Shown here in pieces: positions 1 to 7,731 of a DNA stretch of 18,727 bases. The stretch is from NCBI GenBank assembly GCA_014730235.1, contig WJIO01000050.1, forward strand, positions 1 through 18,727, given 5' to 3'. The stretch comes from Candidatus Poribacteria bacterium (GTDB lineage: Bacteria > Poribacteria > DTPJ01 > WJIO01). The position numbers and the translations under genes were made by a program. Numbering within the stretch: position 1 is the first letter of the stretch; every line of letters starts with the position of its first letter. The notes under the pieces were generated by a model. It was given only the letters and a program-made list of their open reading frames with translations, had not been told where the DNA came from and ran no database searches.

Positions 1-830
1 CTATACAGGAGCTTTATAACAAACGTGAACATGTTACGGGTATACCTTCAGGTTTCACTGATCTGGATAACGCCACTTCAGGTTTTCAAAAATCAGATCT
101 GGTTATAGTCGCCGGAAGGCCCGGTATGGGTAAAAGTATGTTTATCCAGAACATAGCCACCTATGTGGCCGGTGAATATAGGACCCCGGTGGCCATGTTC
201 AGCCTGGAAATGTCTCGTGAACAGTTAGTGCTAAGGATGCTGGCAGCCGAAGCCAATGTGGAATTCCAGAAGCTCAGAACAGGTTTTCTCTCCGAATCAG
301 ACTGGCCAAAACTTACTATATCAGCAGGCAAATTATCAGAATCTTCCATTTTTATTGATGATACACCTGGAATAACTGTTATGGAATTAAGGGCAAAGGC
401 CAGACGTTTAAAAGCTGAACACGAAATCGGTCTAATAATGATAGACTATCTTCAGTTAATGCAGGGAAGAGGTAGATCAGAAAATAGACAGCAGGAAATA
501 TCTGAAATATCAAGATCCCTGAAAATATTAGCCAAGGAACTAAGTTTACCTGTGATTGCATGTTCCCAGTTAAGCCGTTCTCCCGAAGGCAGACCCGATA
601 AAAGACCCCAGCTTTCAGACCTTAGAGAATCCGGGGCAATAGAACAGGATGCAGACTTGGTGATGTTCCTTTACAGGGAAGAATACTACGAGAGGGATAT
701 GTCAGGTAAACCGGGGGAGGCAGAGGTTATAATAGGTAAACAGAGAAACGGCCCCACAACCAAGATAGATCTGATTTTCAGAGCCAATTACATGAAATTT
801 GAAAATATGGCAAAGAATTATGTGAGGTAA
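1..830 (+). CDS. dnaB: Replicative DNA helicase DnaB, C-terminal part (5' truncated by window)
   Basis: DnaB is the hexameric, ATP-driven helicase that unwinds DNA at the replication fork. The reading frame is open from base 3, so the gene enters from the left edge; the first internal ATG (126) is not the true start because coding similarity continues upstream of it. What is visible is the RecA-like motor domain: a Walker A motif GRPGMGKS at about bases 114-137, a Walker B stretch ending IDYLQLM, the SQLSR element, the FLYREEYY segment typical of the arginine-finger region, and the KQRNGPT motif close to the C terminus. The protein ends normally after NYVR with TAA. The N-terminal DnaG-interacting domain and linker lie outside the window. 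No intein or other insertion interrupts the visible part. A palindromic repeat element begins 22 bases after the stop. The identification is firm. Confidence 0.96.
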   Translation, partial: IQELYNKREHVTGIPSGFTDLDNATSGFQKSDLVIVAGRPGMGKSMFIQNIATYVAGEYRTPVAMFSLEMSREQLVLRMLAAEANVEFQKLRTGFLSESDWPKLTISAGKLSESSIFIDDTPGITVMELRAKARRLKAEHEIGLIMIDYLQLMQGRGRSENRQQEISEISRSLKILAKELSLPVIACSQLSRSPEGRPDKRPQLSDLRESGAIEQDADLVMFLYREEYYERDMSGKPGEAEVIIGKQRNGPTTKIDLIFRANYMKFENMAKNYVR

Positions 831-852
831 ATTCATTACCGTTAATGAAGTT

Positions 853-992
853 GGTTCTTCCGGATTTAATGTGGTAATAATTTGAAAATTTCCTCAGCCT
901 GTCATTCCTGCTCTTGCAGGAATGACAAAAAGATGAGATTTTTTCTTAATTAGAAAATGTTTTCTTATTTCCACACTCAAGTCGGAAGAACT
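853..992. repeat. MITE-like palindromic element, copy 1
   Basis: This intergenic element begins GGTTCTTCCGGATTTAATGT and ends with an imperfect reverse complement of that sequence (CCACACTCAAGTCGGAAGAAC). The core at 900-927 is a perfect 12-bp stem, TGTCATTCCTGC/GCAGGAATGACA, with a four-base TCTT loop. It belongs to a family of six copies in this window and carries no open reading frame. ATGAAG occurs close to both outer edges and could be a target-site duplication, but this is not proven. Confidence 0.85.
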
Positions 993-1010
993 ATGAAGCT
1001 TTAAAATTTA

Positions 1011-1079
1011 AGGTTCTTCCGGGTTTGGTTTTATCTTAGCATAAAATCCATATCTCATATTTTCAAAAAAACTAAACCT
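1011..1079. repeat. Solo terminal repeat of the MITE-like family, with a local inverted repeat
   Basis: AGGTTCTTCCGGGTTTGG at 1011-1028 matches the outer end of the palindromic elements, but no core hairpin follows. The segment GGTTTGGTTTT (1022-1032) can pair, with one mismatch, with AAAACTAAACC (1068-1078). It may be a decayed copy or an isolated end left beside copy 1. This is inferred from sequence similarity only. Confidence 0.4.
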
Positions 1080-1087
1080 CAAAGTCA

Positions 1088-1132
1088 AAGGGGATTTTTA
1101 GCGCGTCTTAGAATTTCATTTAAAGTTGCTTC
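1088..1132 (+). promoter_or_regulatory. Conserved upstream motif shared by mlaE and topA (mlaE copy)
   Basis: GGGGATTTTTAGCGCGTCTT, followed by TAGAA and, about 20 bases on, TTGCTTCAAT, closely resembles the block at 12269-12316 upstream of topA. Here it ends about 50 bases before mlaE. The two copies share the word order GGGGATTTTT-(C)AGCGCG-TAGAA-TTGCTT. It could be a promoter or operator shared by two transcription units, or a fragment of another repeat. No canonical -35/-10 pair is clear in it. The rest of the 831-1180 gap holds only copy 1 and the solo end. Confidence 0.4.
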
Positions 1133-1180
1133 AATCCTGAATAAATCCTTCCTAACATTTTTTTATCTACACAAAAAGTT

Positions 1181-1963
1181 ATGGACAAGCAAAAAAGTCT
1201 TCAGGAAAATTTCGTATATACAATAAAGGATGCGGGAAAAGCTTCTATACTTTTTTTCTCGACAGTCCGTATGATCTTCAAGCGTCCTTATGAGTTTGCT
1301 CCCCTTCTTAAACAGCTTTATTATGTAGGGGTAAAAGCTCTGTCTGTGGTTATTGTTACAGGGGCTGTTGTGGGTTTGGTCTCTGCAATACAGGCTTTTT
1401 ACCAGCTTAAGTCTATGTCAGCAGAGGGTATGATAGGCGGCTTTGTCAGTGTATCCGTCATAAAAGAGCTTGCGCCTTTATTAACAGCTTTTGTTACGGC
1501 AGCCCGGGTTGGCACTGGAATGGCTGCGGAAATCGGAACTATGAAGGTTACGGAACAGATTGATGCCCTCAGGTCTATGGCAGTTAGCCCTATCAAGCAT
1601 CTGGTAGTACCAAGATTTCTTGCCTGCGCAATTATGCTGCCTATACTTGTAATATTTGCTGATATAGCGGGAATTCTTGGTGGCTATCTGATGAGTTTAT
1701 ATCTTGGTATATCAGGAACTTTTTTCTTCCAGCAGGCTGAGAAATTCGTCTTTGCCGGTGATGTTATTGCAGGCCTTGTAAAAGGTATGACTTTTGGTAT
1801 AATTATAGCACTGGTTGGATGTCACAGGGGCTTATCTGCCAGAGGAGGGGCTGAAGGTGTTGGGCTTTCCACTTCTTCTGCGGCGGTAAATTCATTCTTA
1901 TTTATAATAATTGCCAATTTTTTCCTGAATTATGGTATATATGCTATACTGGGCGTAAGTTGA
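1181..1963 (+). CDS. mlaE: MlaE-family ABC transporter permease
   Basis: This is the inner-membrane permease of an Mla/MCE-type lipid transporter that, with the MlaF ATPase and MlaD substrate-binding protein, moves phospholipid between the membranes. The 260-residue protein has the usual family length, with hydrophobic segments around residues 50-72, 88-110, 145-176, 192-214 and 236-258. The diagnostic MlaE signature KELAPLLTAF-VTAARVGTGMAAEIG-TMKVTEQIDAL spans about residues 95-130, and the C-terminal GGAEGVG element is at 222-228. The ATG at 1181 is chosen because an in-frame stop (1142-1144) lies close upstream and no better initiator follows; its ribosome-binding site is weak. mlaF starts 13 bases after its stop, so it is probably the first gene of an mlaE-mlaF-mlaD-radA unit. 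Confidence 0.93.
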   Translation: MDKQKSLQENFVYTIKDAGKASILFFSTVRMIFKRPYEFAPLLKQLYYVGVKALSVVIVTGAVVGLVSAIQAFYQLKSMSAEGMIGGFVSVSVIKELAPLLTAFVTAARVGTGMAAEIGTMKVTEQIDALRSMAVSPIKHLVVPRFLACAIMLPILVIFADIAGILGGYLMSLYLGISGTFFFQQAEKFVFAGDVIAGLVKGMTFGIIIALVGCHRGLSARGGAEGVGLSTSSAAVNSFLFIIIANFFLNYGIYAILGVS

Positions 1964-1976
1964 TATAAGTTGATAA

Positions 1977-2747
1977 ATGATAAAAGTTGAAGACATACAT
2001 CTGGGATTCGGGGATAACAAAGTTCTTAAAGGTGTAAATCTGGAAGTTGAGCTTGGCCAAACTCTTGTTATAATGGGTCAGAGCGGCAGCGGTAAAAGCC
2101 TCACCCTTAAACTTATAATAGGGCTAATTAAACCCGACTCTGGCAAAATATGGATTGATGACGAAGAAATAACGGGTTACACAGAAAAACAGTTAGGTGA
2201 AATACGCCAAAAATTTGGTATGGTGTTTCAATCTGCCGCCCTTTTTGACTCCCTCACAGTCGGTGAAAATGTAGGTTTCGGCCTTAAAAGACATACGGAT
2301 TTAAGCAAAAAAGAGATAGAAAAAATAGTAGCTGAAAAGCTGGAAATGGTGTCTTTACCCGGCGTTGAAGATGTTATGCCTATTGACCTGAGCGGCGGCA
2401 TGAAAAAACGCGTTAGTTTGGCCAGGGCAATATCCATGGATCCTGAGATAGTTCTTTATGATGAACCCACTACGGGTCTTGATCCTGTTACTGCTGATGA
2501 GATAAACCGACTGATAGTTAAGCTGCACGACCAGATAAAAGTCACTTCCCTGGTAGTAACACACGATATGCAAAGTGCGTTTTATGTAGCAACACATATG
2601 GCCATGTTAAATGACGGGAAAATTGTTGCTAAGGGCACGCCGGATGAATTTACAAAAAGCTCTGAACCCTTTGTCAAAAAATTCCTTAGCCAGTTAGACC
2701 GTTTGGTTCAAACAACTGAAAACAGGACAGCTATAAATGGAAAATAA
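1977..2747 (+). CDS. mlaF: MlaF-family ABC transporter ATP-binding protein
   Basis: This is the cytoplasmic ATPase that powers the MlaE permease. Motifs visible in the 256-residue protein are Walker A GQSGSGKS (34-41), a Q-loop in GMVFQSAALFDSLTV, the ABC signature LSGGMKKR (138-145), Walker B VLYDEPTTGLD with the catalytic Glu at about 163, and the H-loop His at 196 in VVTHD. The FQSAALFDSLTVGENV stretch and the M after LSGG are typical of the Mla (Ttg2A-like) subfamily rather than of general importers. The last 11 bases overlap the start of mlaD, which indicates translational coupling. No mlaB (STAS-domain) gene is present nearby, unlike in gammaproteobacterial operons. Confidence 0.94.
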   Translation: MIKVEDIHLGFGDNKVLKGVNLEVELGQTLVIMGQSGSGKSLTLKLIIGLIKPDSGKIWIDDEEITGYTEKQLGEIRQKFGMVFQSAALFDSLTVGENVGFGLKRHTDLSKKEIEKIVAEKLEMVSLPGVEDVMPIDLSGGMKKRVSLARAISMDPEIVLYDEPTTGLDPVTADEINRLIVKLHDQIKVTSLVVTHDMQSAFYVATHMAMLNDGKIVAKGTPDEFTKSSEPFVKKFLSQLDRLVQTTENRTAINGK

Positions 2748-4287
2748 ATGGTGGCGAGATGAATTTAAAGTTGGTCTGATGACCATAGTAGGGGTAATAC
2801 TCTTATCTGTATTACTTATGAAATCTTCTCAGTGGCGATTGTCTTCAGGTGAGGAAAAAGCCAGAATTCACTTTAACTATGTCGGTGGGCTTCTCAAAAA
2901 TGCTCCTGTTCATATACACGGCCTGGAGGTGGGCAATGTAACCTCTGTAAAGTTGACAAAAGAAAATAAAGTTGAGGTCGTGGTTACTTTCCGGGAGGAA
3001 GTTGAGATTAGAGAGGGTTATCAGATACGGATAGATATAGTAGGAATAGTAGGGGAGAAATATGTGGAAATATCAAACGGCCCTCCGGGAAATCCCGTTA
3101 CTACAGATGATCCTTTGATAGGTATTGACCCCATCAGTGTTGGCGACGTACTTACAAAAGCCGATGAAATTACCGATAAAACTATAAACACAATTGACTT
3201 TATTCAAGAGTTTATAAACGTAAATAAAAGGGATATTGACGTCGGTGCGACCCAGCTTAAAAATTTTATTATTGAAGTTAAAAATATGCTTCAGAAAACT
3301 ATGGGCAATGTTGATTCCCTGATAACACGCTTGGACAGAATAACCAGAAATGCCGAATCAGATGTAGGAGAAACTGTCTCAGGGGTAAACAACCTTGTCA
3401 GCAATTTGCAAACAGACAGGGAGGAACTTAAAGCCCTGGTGCAGGATGTATCAGACGACCTGGATCAGATAATGGCGAAGACCGTTCCTGATCTGGAAAG
3501 CTCGATGGAAAATTTTCAGGAAATTTCAGAAGGGATGAAGACTTCAACCAGCAAAGCTGCCCGGAGTATTGATGATTTAAGCGAATTCCTTTCGGAATTT
3601 ACCGAAAAGCTGGATAAAATGGCAAATTACAGCGATGAAAAACTGCAGAAAGGTCTTGAAGATTTTGATAAATCTGCCGAATCCATAAGTAGAATTGCCC
3701 GTAACATGGATACTATTTTCGCAGATATAAAAGAGGGTAAAGGTACTGTAGGAAAACTTATAACCGATGATGAAGGTTATAATCAATTAACTGAAGCCTT
3801 ATCCGAAGGAAAAAAGGCTATCGCGAATATAAACAGGGCATCGGATAGAGTAAATAAAGGTGTGCGCGTCTTTGACCTTATGAGTCCCATCAAGGAGTAT
3901 GAATTAAGCTATGACAGTCTGGCCCGCAGCCTGCAAAATCAGTTTACTGTAACCATAACCGGCTCAAGCCCATACGAATACATCGCCGGTGTTTCTGTCA
4001 GACATAAGATGTTTTATGATTTGCAGGTAGGTCGCAGGTTTGGAAATTTCATGGGCCGCGTAGGAGCTATCAGGTCTAAATCCAGTATTGGTTTGGATTA
4101 CTGGGCTTTCTCAGATCGCTTGTGGACTTCTCTGGAGTTTATTGACGTTACCGACAGACAGCCTACTCTTGATCTTGATCTGGCATTTAAATTCTACGAA
4201 AATTGGTATTTCATATTTGGGGCAAGAGACCTCGCTGGTTCGGATATTGGGTTTAATATCGGTGTTCGGGGAATTTCTGAGGATTAA
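2737..4287 (+). CDS. mlaD: Long MlaD-family MCE protein with helical stalk and C-terminal beta-rich domain
   Basis: This is the MCE-domain lipid-binding subunit of the MlaEFD transporter. Residues 12-29 form one N-terminal membrane anchor. An MCE domain covers about 42-115 (VGGLLKNAPVHIHGLEVGNV through GIVGEKYVEISNG). A long helical, coiled-coil-prone region runs from about 135 to 380 and includes GKGTVGKLITDD (335-345), a motif common in long MlaD proteins. Residues about 385-513 alternate polar and aromatic or hydrophobic residues (YEYIAGVSVRHKM, LWTSLEFIDV, WYFIFGARD), as in outer-membrane beta strands. At 516 residues it is nearly three times the length of E. coli MlaD (about 180). The layout matches the transenvelope MlaD described in Veillonella parvula, where the C terminus forms an outer-membrane barrel; the barrel here is inferred. 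It overlaps mlaF by 11 bases, and radA follows after 21 bases. Confidence 0.9.
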   Translation: MENKWWRDEFKVGLMTIVGVILLSVLLMKSSQWRLSSGEEKARIHFNYVGGLLKNAPVHIHGLEVGNVTSVKLTKENKVEVVVTFREEVEIREGYQIRIDIVGIVGEKYVEISNGPPGNPVTTDDPLIGIDPISVGDVLTKADEITDKTINTIDFIQEFINVNKRDIDVGATQLKNFIIEVKNMLQKTMGNVDSLITRLDRITRNAESDVGETVSGVNNLVSNLQTDREELKALVQDVSDDLDQIMAKTVPDLESSMENFQEISEGMKTSTSKAARSIDDLSEFLSEFTEKLDKMANYSDEKLQKGLEDFDKSAESISRIARNMDTIFADIKEGKGTVGKLITDDEGYNQLTEALSEGKKAIANINRASDRVNKGVRVFDLMSPIKEYELSYDSLARSLQNQFTVTITGSSPYEYIAGVSVRHKMFYDLQVGRRFGNFMGRVGAIRSKSSIGLDYWAFSDRLWTSLEFIDVTDRQPTLDLDLAFKFYENWYFIFGARDLAGSDIGFNIGVRGISED

Positions 4288-4308
4288 GCAGGTTATTAAA
4301 GTTACAAA

Positions 4309-5676
4309 ATGAAACAGAAAACAATTTTTACCTGCCAGGAATGTGGTTATTCATCGCCCAAATGGGTTGGGCGATGCCCGGACTGCGAAAACTGGAATAC
4401 CTTAGTTGAAGAAAGGGTTGTCAAAAAATCTAAAGCCACACCCAGCAGACGCGGTATATCTAACCAAGAAAAAAATTTACCCCAATCTATTGCCGAAATT
4501 AAAGCAAGTGAACAGGAAAGGTTAAAATCCGGTATAGAGGAGTTTGACCGGGTTCTTGGCGGCGGCGCTGTACCGGGATCAGTAGCCCTGATAGGCGGGG
4601 ATCCCGGAATAGGTAAATCCACCATACTTCTGCAAGCCTGCGACAAACTAAGCCAGAAATATGGTATTATTCTATATGTCACAGGCGAAGAATCAGCCAA
4701 CCAAACAAAACTTCGGGCAAACAGGATTGGTATCAAATCAAAAGAACTATACATACTTTGTGAGACCGATATCTCTGTTATAGAAAACCATGTCGAAAGA
4801 CTTTCTCCAGCCGCTGTTGTTGTTGATTCCATCCAGACGGTATATCACCCCGAAATCCAATCTACCCCCGGAAATGTCTCCCAGGTGCGCGAAAGTACAG
4901 CAACATTAACCTACATAGCCAAAAGTAAAGCCATCCCCATTTTTATCATAGGCCATATGACAAAAGAAGGAACTATAGCAGGCCCCAGGGTTATGGAACA
5001 CATGGTAGATACTGTTTTGTATTTTGAGGGTGACACGTATCATATATACAGGATTCTCCGGGCGGTAAAAAACCGGTTTGGTTCTACAAACGAGATCGGT
5101 GTTTTTGAAATGCGAGATACAGGATTAAAGGAAATAACCAATCCTTCCGAAATGCTTCTAAGTGAACGTCAGGAGGATGTATCCGGTTCTGTTGTCATAT
5201 CAGTTATGGAAGGAACAAGACCTATTCTGCTGGAATTACAGGCATTAGTCGCACCGGCAAACTTCGGTGTTCCGCAGCGTACACCCAACGGTGTTGAACG
5301 AAATCGGCTGGCACTTTTGTTGGCTGTTCTGGATAAGCGTGCAGGACTGCGTATTCAAAATTCCGATGTATTTGTAAATGTGGTTGGAGGAATTCAAGCT
5401 TCTGAACCCGGTGTTGATCTGGGGATCCTTGCGGCTGTGGCTTCCAGTTTCAAAAATATATCTATCGATCCAAAGACCGTAGTTGTAGGGGAAGTTGGGC
5501 TTGGTGGAGAGGTTAGAGCAGTACATCAGGCAGACAATCGTATAGGGGAAGCTGCAAAATTGGGGTTTACAAGGGCGATAGTTTCGCAGTATAATCTTCG
5601 TGGCCTCAAAAAAGAGGCAAATATTGAAGTTTTAGGAGTTCGTACCGTAAACGACGCTCTGAATATTCTACTTTGA
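4309..5676 (+). CDS. radA: DNA repair/recombination ATPase RadA
   Basis: RadA (Sms) is a RecA-like motor that promotes branch migration and processing of recombination intermediates. All family hallmarks are present in 455 residues: an N-terminal C4 zinc finger (Cys9, 12, 23, 26), Walker A GGDPGIGKST (96-105), a Walker B region VVVDSIQT, the RadA-specific KNRFG motif (254-258), and a C-terminal Lon-protease-like domain (about 300-455, with VDLGILAAV and VGEVGLGGEVR) that is used structurally rather than for proteolysis. The ATG is 21 bases after the mlaD stop, and its Shine-Dalgarno site is weak. Sharing a transcript with mlaEFD is likely from spacing alone. The PIN/TRAM gene follows after 48 AT-rich bases that hold no clear promoter. 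Confidence 0.97.
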   Translation: MKQKTIFTCQECGYSSPKWVGRCPDCENWNTLVEERVVKKSKATPSRRGISNQEKNLPQSIAEIKASEQERLKSGIEEFDRVLGGGAVPGSVALIGGDPGIGKSTILLQACDKLSQKYGIILYVTGEESANQTKLRANRIGIKSKELYILCETDISVIENHVERLSPAAVVVDSIQTVYHPEIQSTPGNVSQVRESTATLTYIAKSKAIPIFIIGHMTKEGTIAGPRVMEHMVDTVLYFEGDTYHIYRILRAVKNRFGSTNEIGVFEMRDTGLKEITNPSEMLLSERQEDVSGSVVISVMEGTRPILLELQALVAPANFGVPQRTPNGVERNRLALLLAVLDKRAGLRIQNSDVFVNVVGGIQASEPGVDLGILAAVASSFKNISIDPKTVVVGEVGLGGEVRAVHQADNRIGEAAKLGFTRAIVSQYNLRGLKKEANIEVLGVRTVNDALNILL

Positions 5677-5724
5677 TTTATTATTTTTAATATTATTTTA
5701 CTAAATATTAAAGGCGGTGAAAGC

Positions 5725-6741
5725 TTGCTAGGAATTTGGTTTATTCGTGTTTTATTTGTTATTATAAGCTCCCTTGTGGGAGCTTTATGCTGTTCTCATA
5801 TGCATGTAAACAGAATCCAGGGTTTTATTCTGGGATTTATTTTTGCTGTATTGCTGGTAACAATAGAAAGATTATTCAGGAGGATCACACTTAAGGATAT
5901 TCTCTCTTCTTTATTGGGTTTAAGCGCTGGACTTATTGCTGCAAACCTGCTGGTTTTTCTGACTTCAAACATTATTGAGAAAGGACAAAATGATAGCGTT
6001 CTCAGCATGGTAGCGGCAAGTTCAGGACTTACTCTTGGATATCTGGGTATGGCCGTAGCGTATAAGAGACGAAATGAATTCAGCTTTTTTATGCCTGCGG
6101 GAGCTGCTGTTTCAAGACGCACAGCTAACACTGATGTTAAAATACTGGATACCAATGTAATTATTGATGGTAGAATTCTGGACATTTGTGAGACAGGGTT
6201 TATCGAAGGCACTCTTATTATTCCAAGATTTGTTCTTAAAGAACTTCAGTATATCGCCGATTCTTCCGATGTGTTAAGGCGCAATAGAGGTCGGCGTGGC
6301 CTTGATATTCTTCATGGTATGCAGAAAAATCCAAGTGTTGATGTCAAGATAAGCGAAGAAGATTTTCCCGAAGTAAAAGAGGTAGACGCCAAGTTAATAG
6401 AACTGGCAAAAAATATAAACGCAAAAGTAGTAACTAACGACTTTAACCTGAATCAGGTAGCCGAATTACAGGCTGTAGCTGTTCTTAATATCAATGAATT
6501 GGCAAATGCTGTAAAACCTGTTATTCTTCCCGGTGAGACCATGACTGTAAGAGTGGTAAAAGAGGGAAAAGAATACGGCCAGGGCGTGGCTTATCTGGAT
6601 GATGGAACAATGGTTGTTGTAGACAATGGACGGGCTCTGATGGGACAATCCCTGGATGTCGTTGTTACCAGTATACTTCAGACAGCCGCTGGAAGGATGA
6701 TCTTTACCAGAAAGAAAGAAGAAGCAGACCAGGAAAAATAA
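5725..6741 (+). CDS. Membrane-anchored PIN/TRAM-domain protein (YacL-like)
   Basis: The 338-residue protein has four hydrophobic N-terminal segments (about 3-22, 32-48, 60-82, 92-114). A PIN-type nuclease domain follows (about 138-262) with the expected acidic residues Asp142 (LDTN), Asp148 (IDGR), Glu173, Asp221 and Asp239 (TNDF). A TRAM-like RNA-binding beta domain occupies about 265-328. Architecture and neighbours match B. subtilis YacL, found between radA/disA and ispD; the family's cellular substrate is not settled, though an RNase role is plausible. The start is TTG at 5725, supported by a good AAGGCGGTGA ribosome-binding site at 5711-5720 and an N terminus that runs straight into the first membrane segment. 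No disA lies between radA and this gene. Repeat copy 2 begins 19 bases after the stop. Confidence 0.9.
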   Translation: MLGIWFIRVLFVIISSLVGALCCSHMHVNRIQGFILGFIFAVLLVTIERLFRRITLKDILSSLLGLSAGLIAANLLVFLTSNIIEKGQNDSVLSMVAASSGLTLGYLGMAVAYKRRNEFSFFMPAGAAVSRRTANTDVKILDTNVIIDGRILDICETGFIEGTLIIPRFVLKELQYIADSSDVLRRNRGRRGLDILHGMQKNPSVDVKISEEDFPEVKEVDAKLIELAKNINAKVVTNDFNLNQVAELQAVAVLNINELANAVKPVILPGETMTVRVVKEGKEYGQGVAYLDDGTMVVVDNGRALMGQSLDVVVTSILQTAAGRMIFTRKKEEADQEK

Positions 6742-6760
6742 GAATCAGGTTTAATTTAAC

Positions 6761-6894
6761 GGTTCTTCTACAAGCATGTCATTCCTGCGCAGGTAAGAAT
6801 CCAGGAGCTTAACATAATAACAGGATTCATGTCTCCGCAGGAATGACAGCATATAGTAGTTTCTTATCTTTAACACACTGAACCCGGAAGAACC
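6761..6894. repeat. MITE-like palindromic element, copy 2 (variant with expanded core)
   Basis: The outer ends are GGTTCTTC (6761) and GGAAGAACC (6894). The left arm is shortened, so the core starts only 16 bases from the end. The 13-bp core arms (6777-6789 and 6836-6848) are separated by 46 bases that contain a second small inverted repeat, GAATCC/GGATTC (6798-6803 and 6823-6828). The right arm is nearly identical to that of copy 6. It lies just after the PIN/TRAM gene and could fold in RNA, but no T tract marks it as an intrinsic terminator. Confidence 0.8.
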
Positions 6895-6934
6895 ACTTTA
6901 TCATGTTTATCATGTTAATGTAGGTTGGATTGCA

Positions 6935-6963
6935 TTTACATAGCATAATTACCTGGATATAAT
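6935..6963 (+). promoter_or_regulatory. Predicted sigma-70-type promoter for ispD cluster
   Basis: A -35 box TTTACA (6935-6940, five of six consensus bases) and a perfect -10 box TATAAT (6958-6963) are separated by exactly 17 bases. The expected start of transcription is near 6970, giving an untranslated leader of about 60 bases before ispD. It follows repeat copy 2 directly, so the ispD cluster is probably separate from the upstream mla-radA unit. Confidence 0.7.
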
Positions 6964-7032
6964 ATACTCAGTTTAGCAATATAATTAACAAATCAGCCCA
7001 ACAAGATTTCTGAAGGCTTCCTGTATAAAAAT

Positions 7033-7731
7033 ATGAAAGTATCAGCCATAATACCCGCTGCTGGAAGCGGAAAAAGAATGGGTGAAATTAAAAAGCCGTA
7101 TATTGTGTTATGCGGTAGGACAATGCTTTCTCATACCATATCTGTTTTTCTGCAGTGTTCCCTGATCAACGAGTTAGTTATAGTATCTGCATCCGGGGAT
7201 GAGAATAAATGCTACTGTGAAATTGTTGAAAATTATGATATGGACAAAGCATGCAAAGTAATTACTGGCGGCTTAACACGTCAGGAATCTGTCTTTAACG
7301 GCATTAAAAATCTTGATACGGATACTGATATTGTGATAATTCATGACTGTGCCAGACCATTTTTGAATGAAAACATGATCGTAAAGGCAGTAAAGGCTGC
7401 TGAAAAATGGGGGGCAGCAACAATAGCAGTGCCTGTGGGAAATACCATAAAAAAAGCAGATAAAGACGGTTTCGTGGTTGAAACAATAGACAGAGAAATG
7501 CTGTGGTCAATACAAACTCCCCAGGCTTTCCAGTACGATCTGATTCTGAAAGCTCATACTCATGCCCGGGAAAATAATATCCAGGTAACAGATGATACTT
7601 CATTGGTGGAAGAATTAGGCACTCATAAAGTTAAACTTGTTATGGGAGCATCGGAGAATATGAAAATCACTACCCCCGGTGATCTGGTATTGGCTAGAGC
7701 TATTATTGAATCCAGGGAGGAAAATAACTGA
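7033..7731 (+). CDS. ispD: 2-C-methyl-D-erythritol 4-phosphate cytidylyltransferase
   Basis: IspD joins CTP and MEP to give CDP-methylerythritol, the third step of the MEP isoprenoid pathway. The 232-residue length is normal. Visible motifs are the N-terminal nucleotide-binding loop IPAAGSGKRMG (7-17), GGLTRQESVFNG, the metal/nucleotide-binding VIIHDCARPF, WSIQTPQAF and TDDTSLVEELG near the C terminus. The ATG at 7033 gives the family's characteristic start just before the glycine-rich loop, although the Shine-Dalgarno site is weak. A convincing promoter lies about 70 bases upstream. Its stop codon TGA (7729-7731) overlaps the proposed CTG start of the next gene. ispF lies two genes downstream, so a lipoprotein gene separates the usually adjacent ispD and ispF. 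Confidence 0.96.
   Translation: MKVSAIIPAAGSGKRMGEIKKPYIVLCGRTMLSHTISVFLQCSLINELVIVSASGDENKCYCEIVENYDMDKACKVITGGLTRQESVFNGIKNLDTDTDIVIIHDCARPFLNENMIVKAVKAAEKWGAATIAVPVGNTIKKADKDGFVVETIDREMLWSIQTPQAFQYDLILKAHTHARENNIQVTDDTSLVEELGTHKVKLVMGASENMKITTPGDLVLARAIIESREENN
7714..7730 (+). promoter_or_regulatory. Ribosome-binding site and CTG start deciding the lipoprotein N terminus
   Basis: AGGGAGG at 7714-7720 is followed by a seven-base spacer and then CTG at 7728-7730. An in-frame TAA sits immediately before it (7725-7727), so no earlier start is possible. The next in-frame ATG (7818) lacks a Shine-Dalgarno site and would discard the signal peptide. This is the main evidence for a rare CTG initiator. 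Confidence 0.7.

Noticed and set aside
900-927. Core hairpins of the repeat elements as standard intrinsic terminators
   Set aside because: The stems are not followed directly by a T tract on either strand, so only a weak or indirect transcript-end role can be suggested.
4088-4312. 74-codon plus-strand frame overlapping the mlaD end and radA start
   Set aside because: It overlaps the beta-rich end of mlaD in another frame, lacks a ribosome-binding site and has a random-looking sequence.
4347-4832. 161-codon minus-strand open frame opposite radA
   Set aside because: It lies wholly inside an unmistakable radA gene, has low-complexity Ser-rich sequence and no ribosome-binding site; it is an antisense shadow.
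5796-6212. 138-codon minus-strand frame opposite the PIN/TRAM gene
   Set aside because: It is antisense to the membrane segments and PIN domain of a well-supported gene, with no ribosome-binding site; a shadow.
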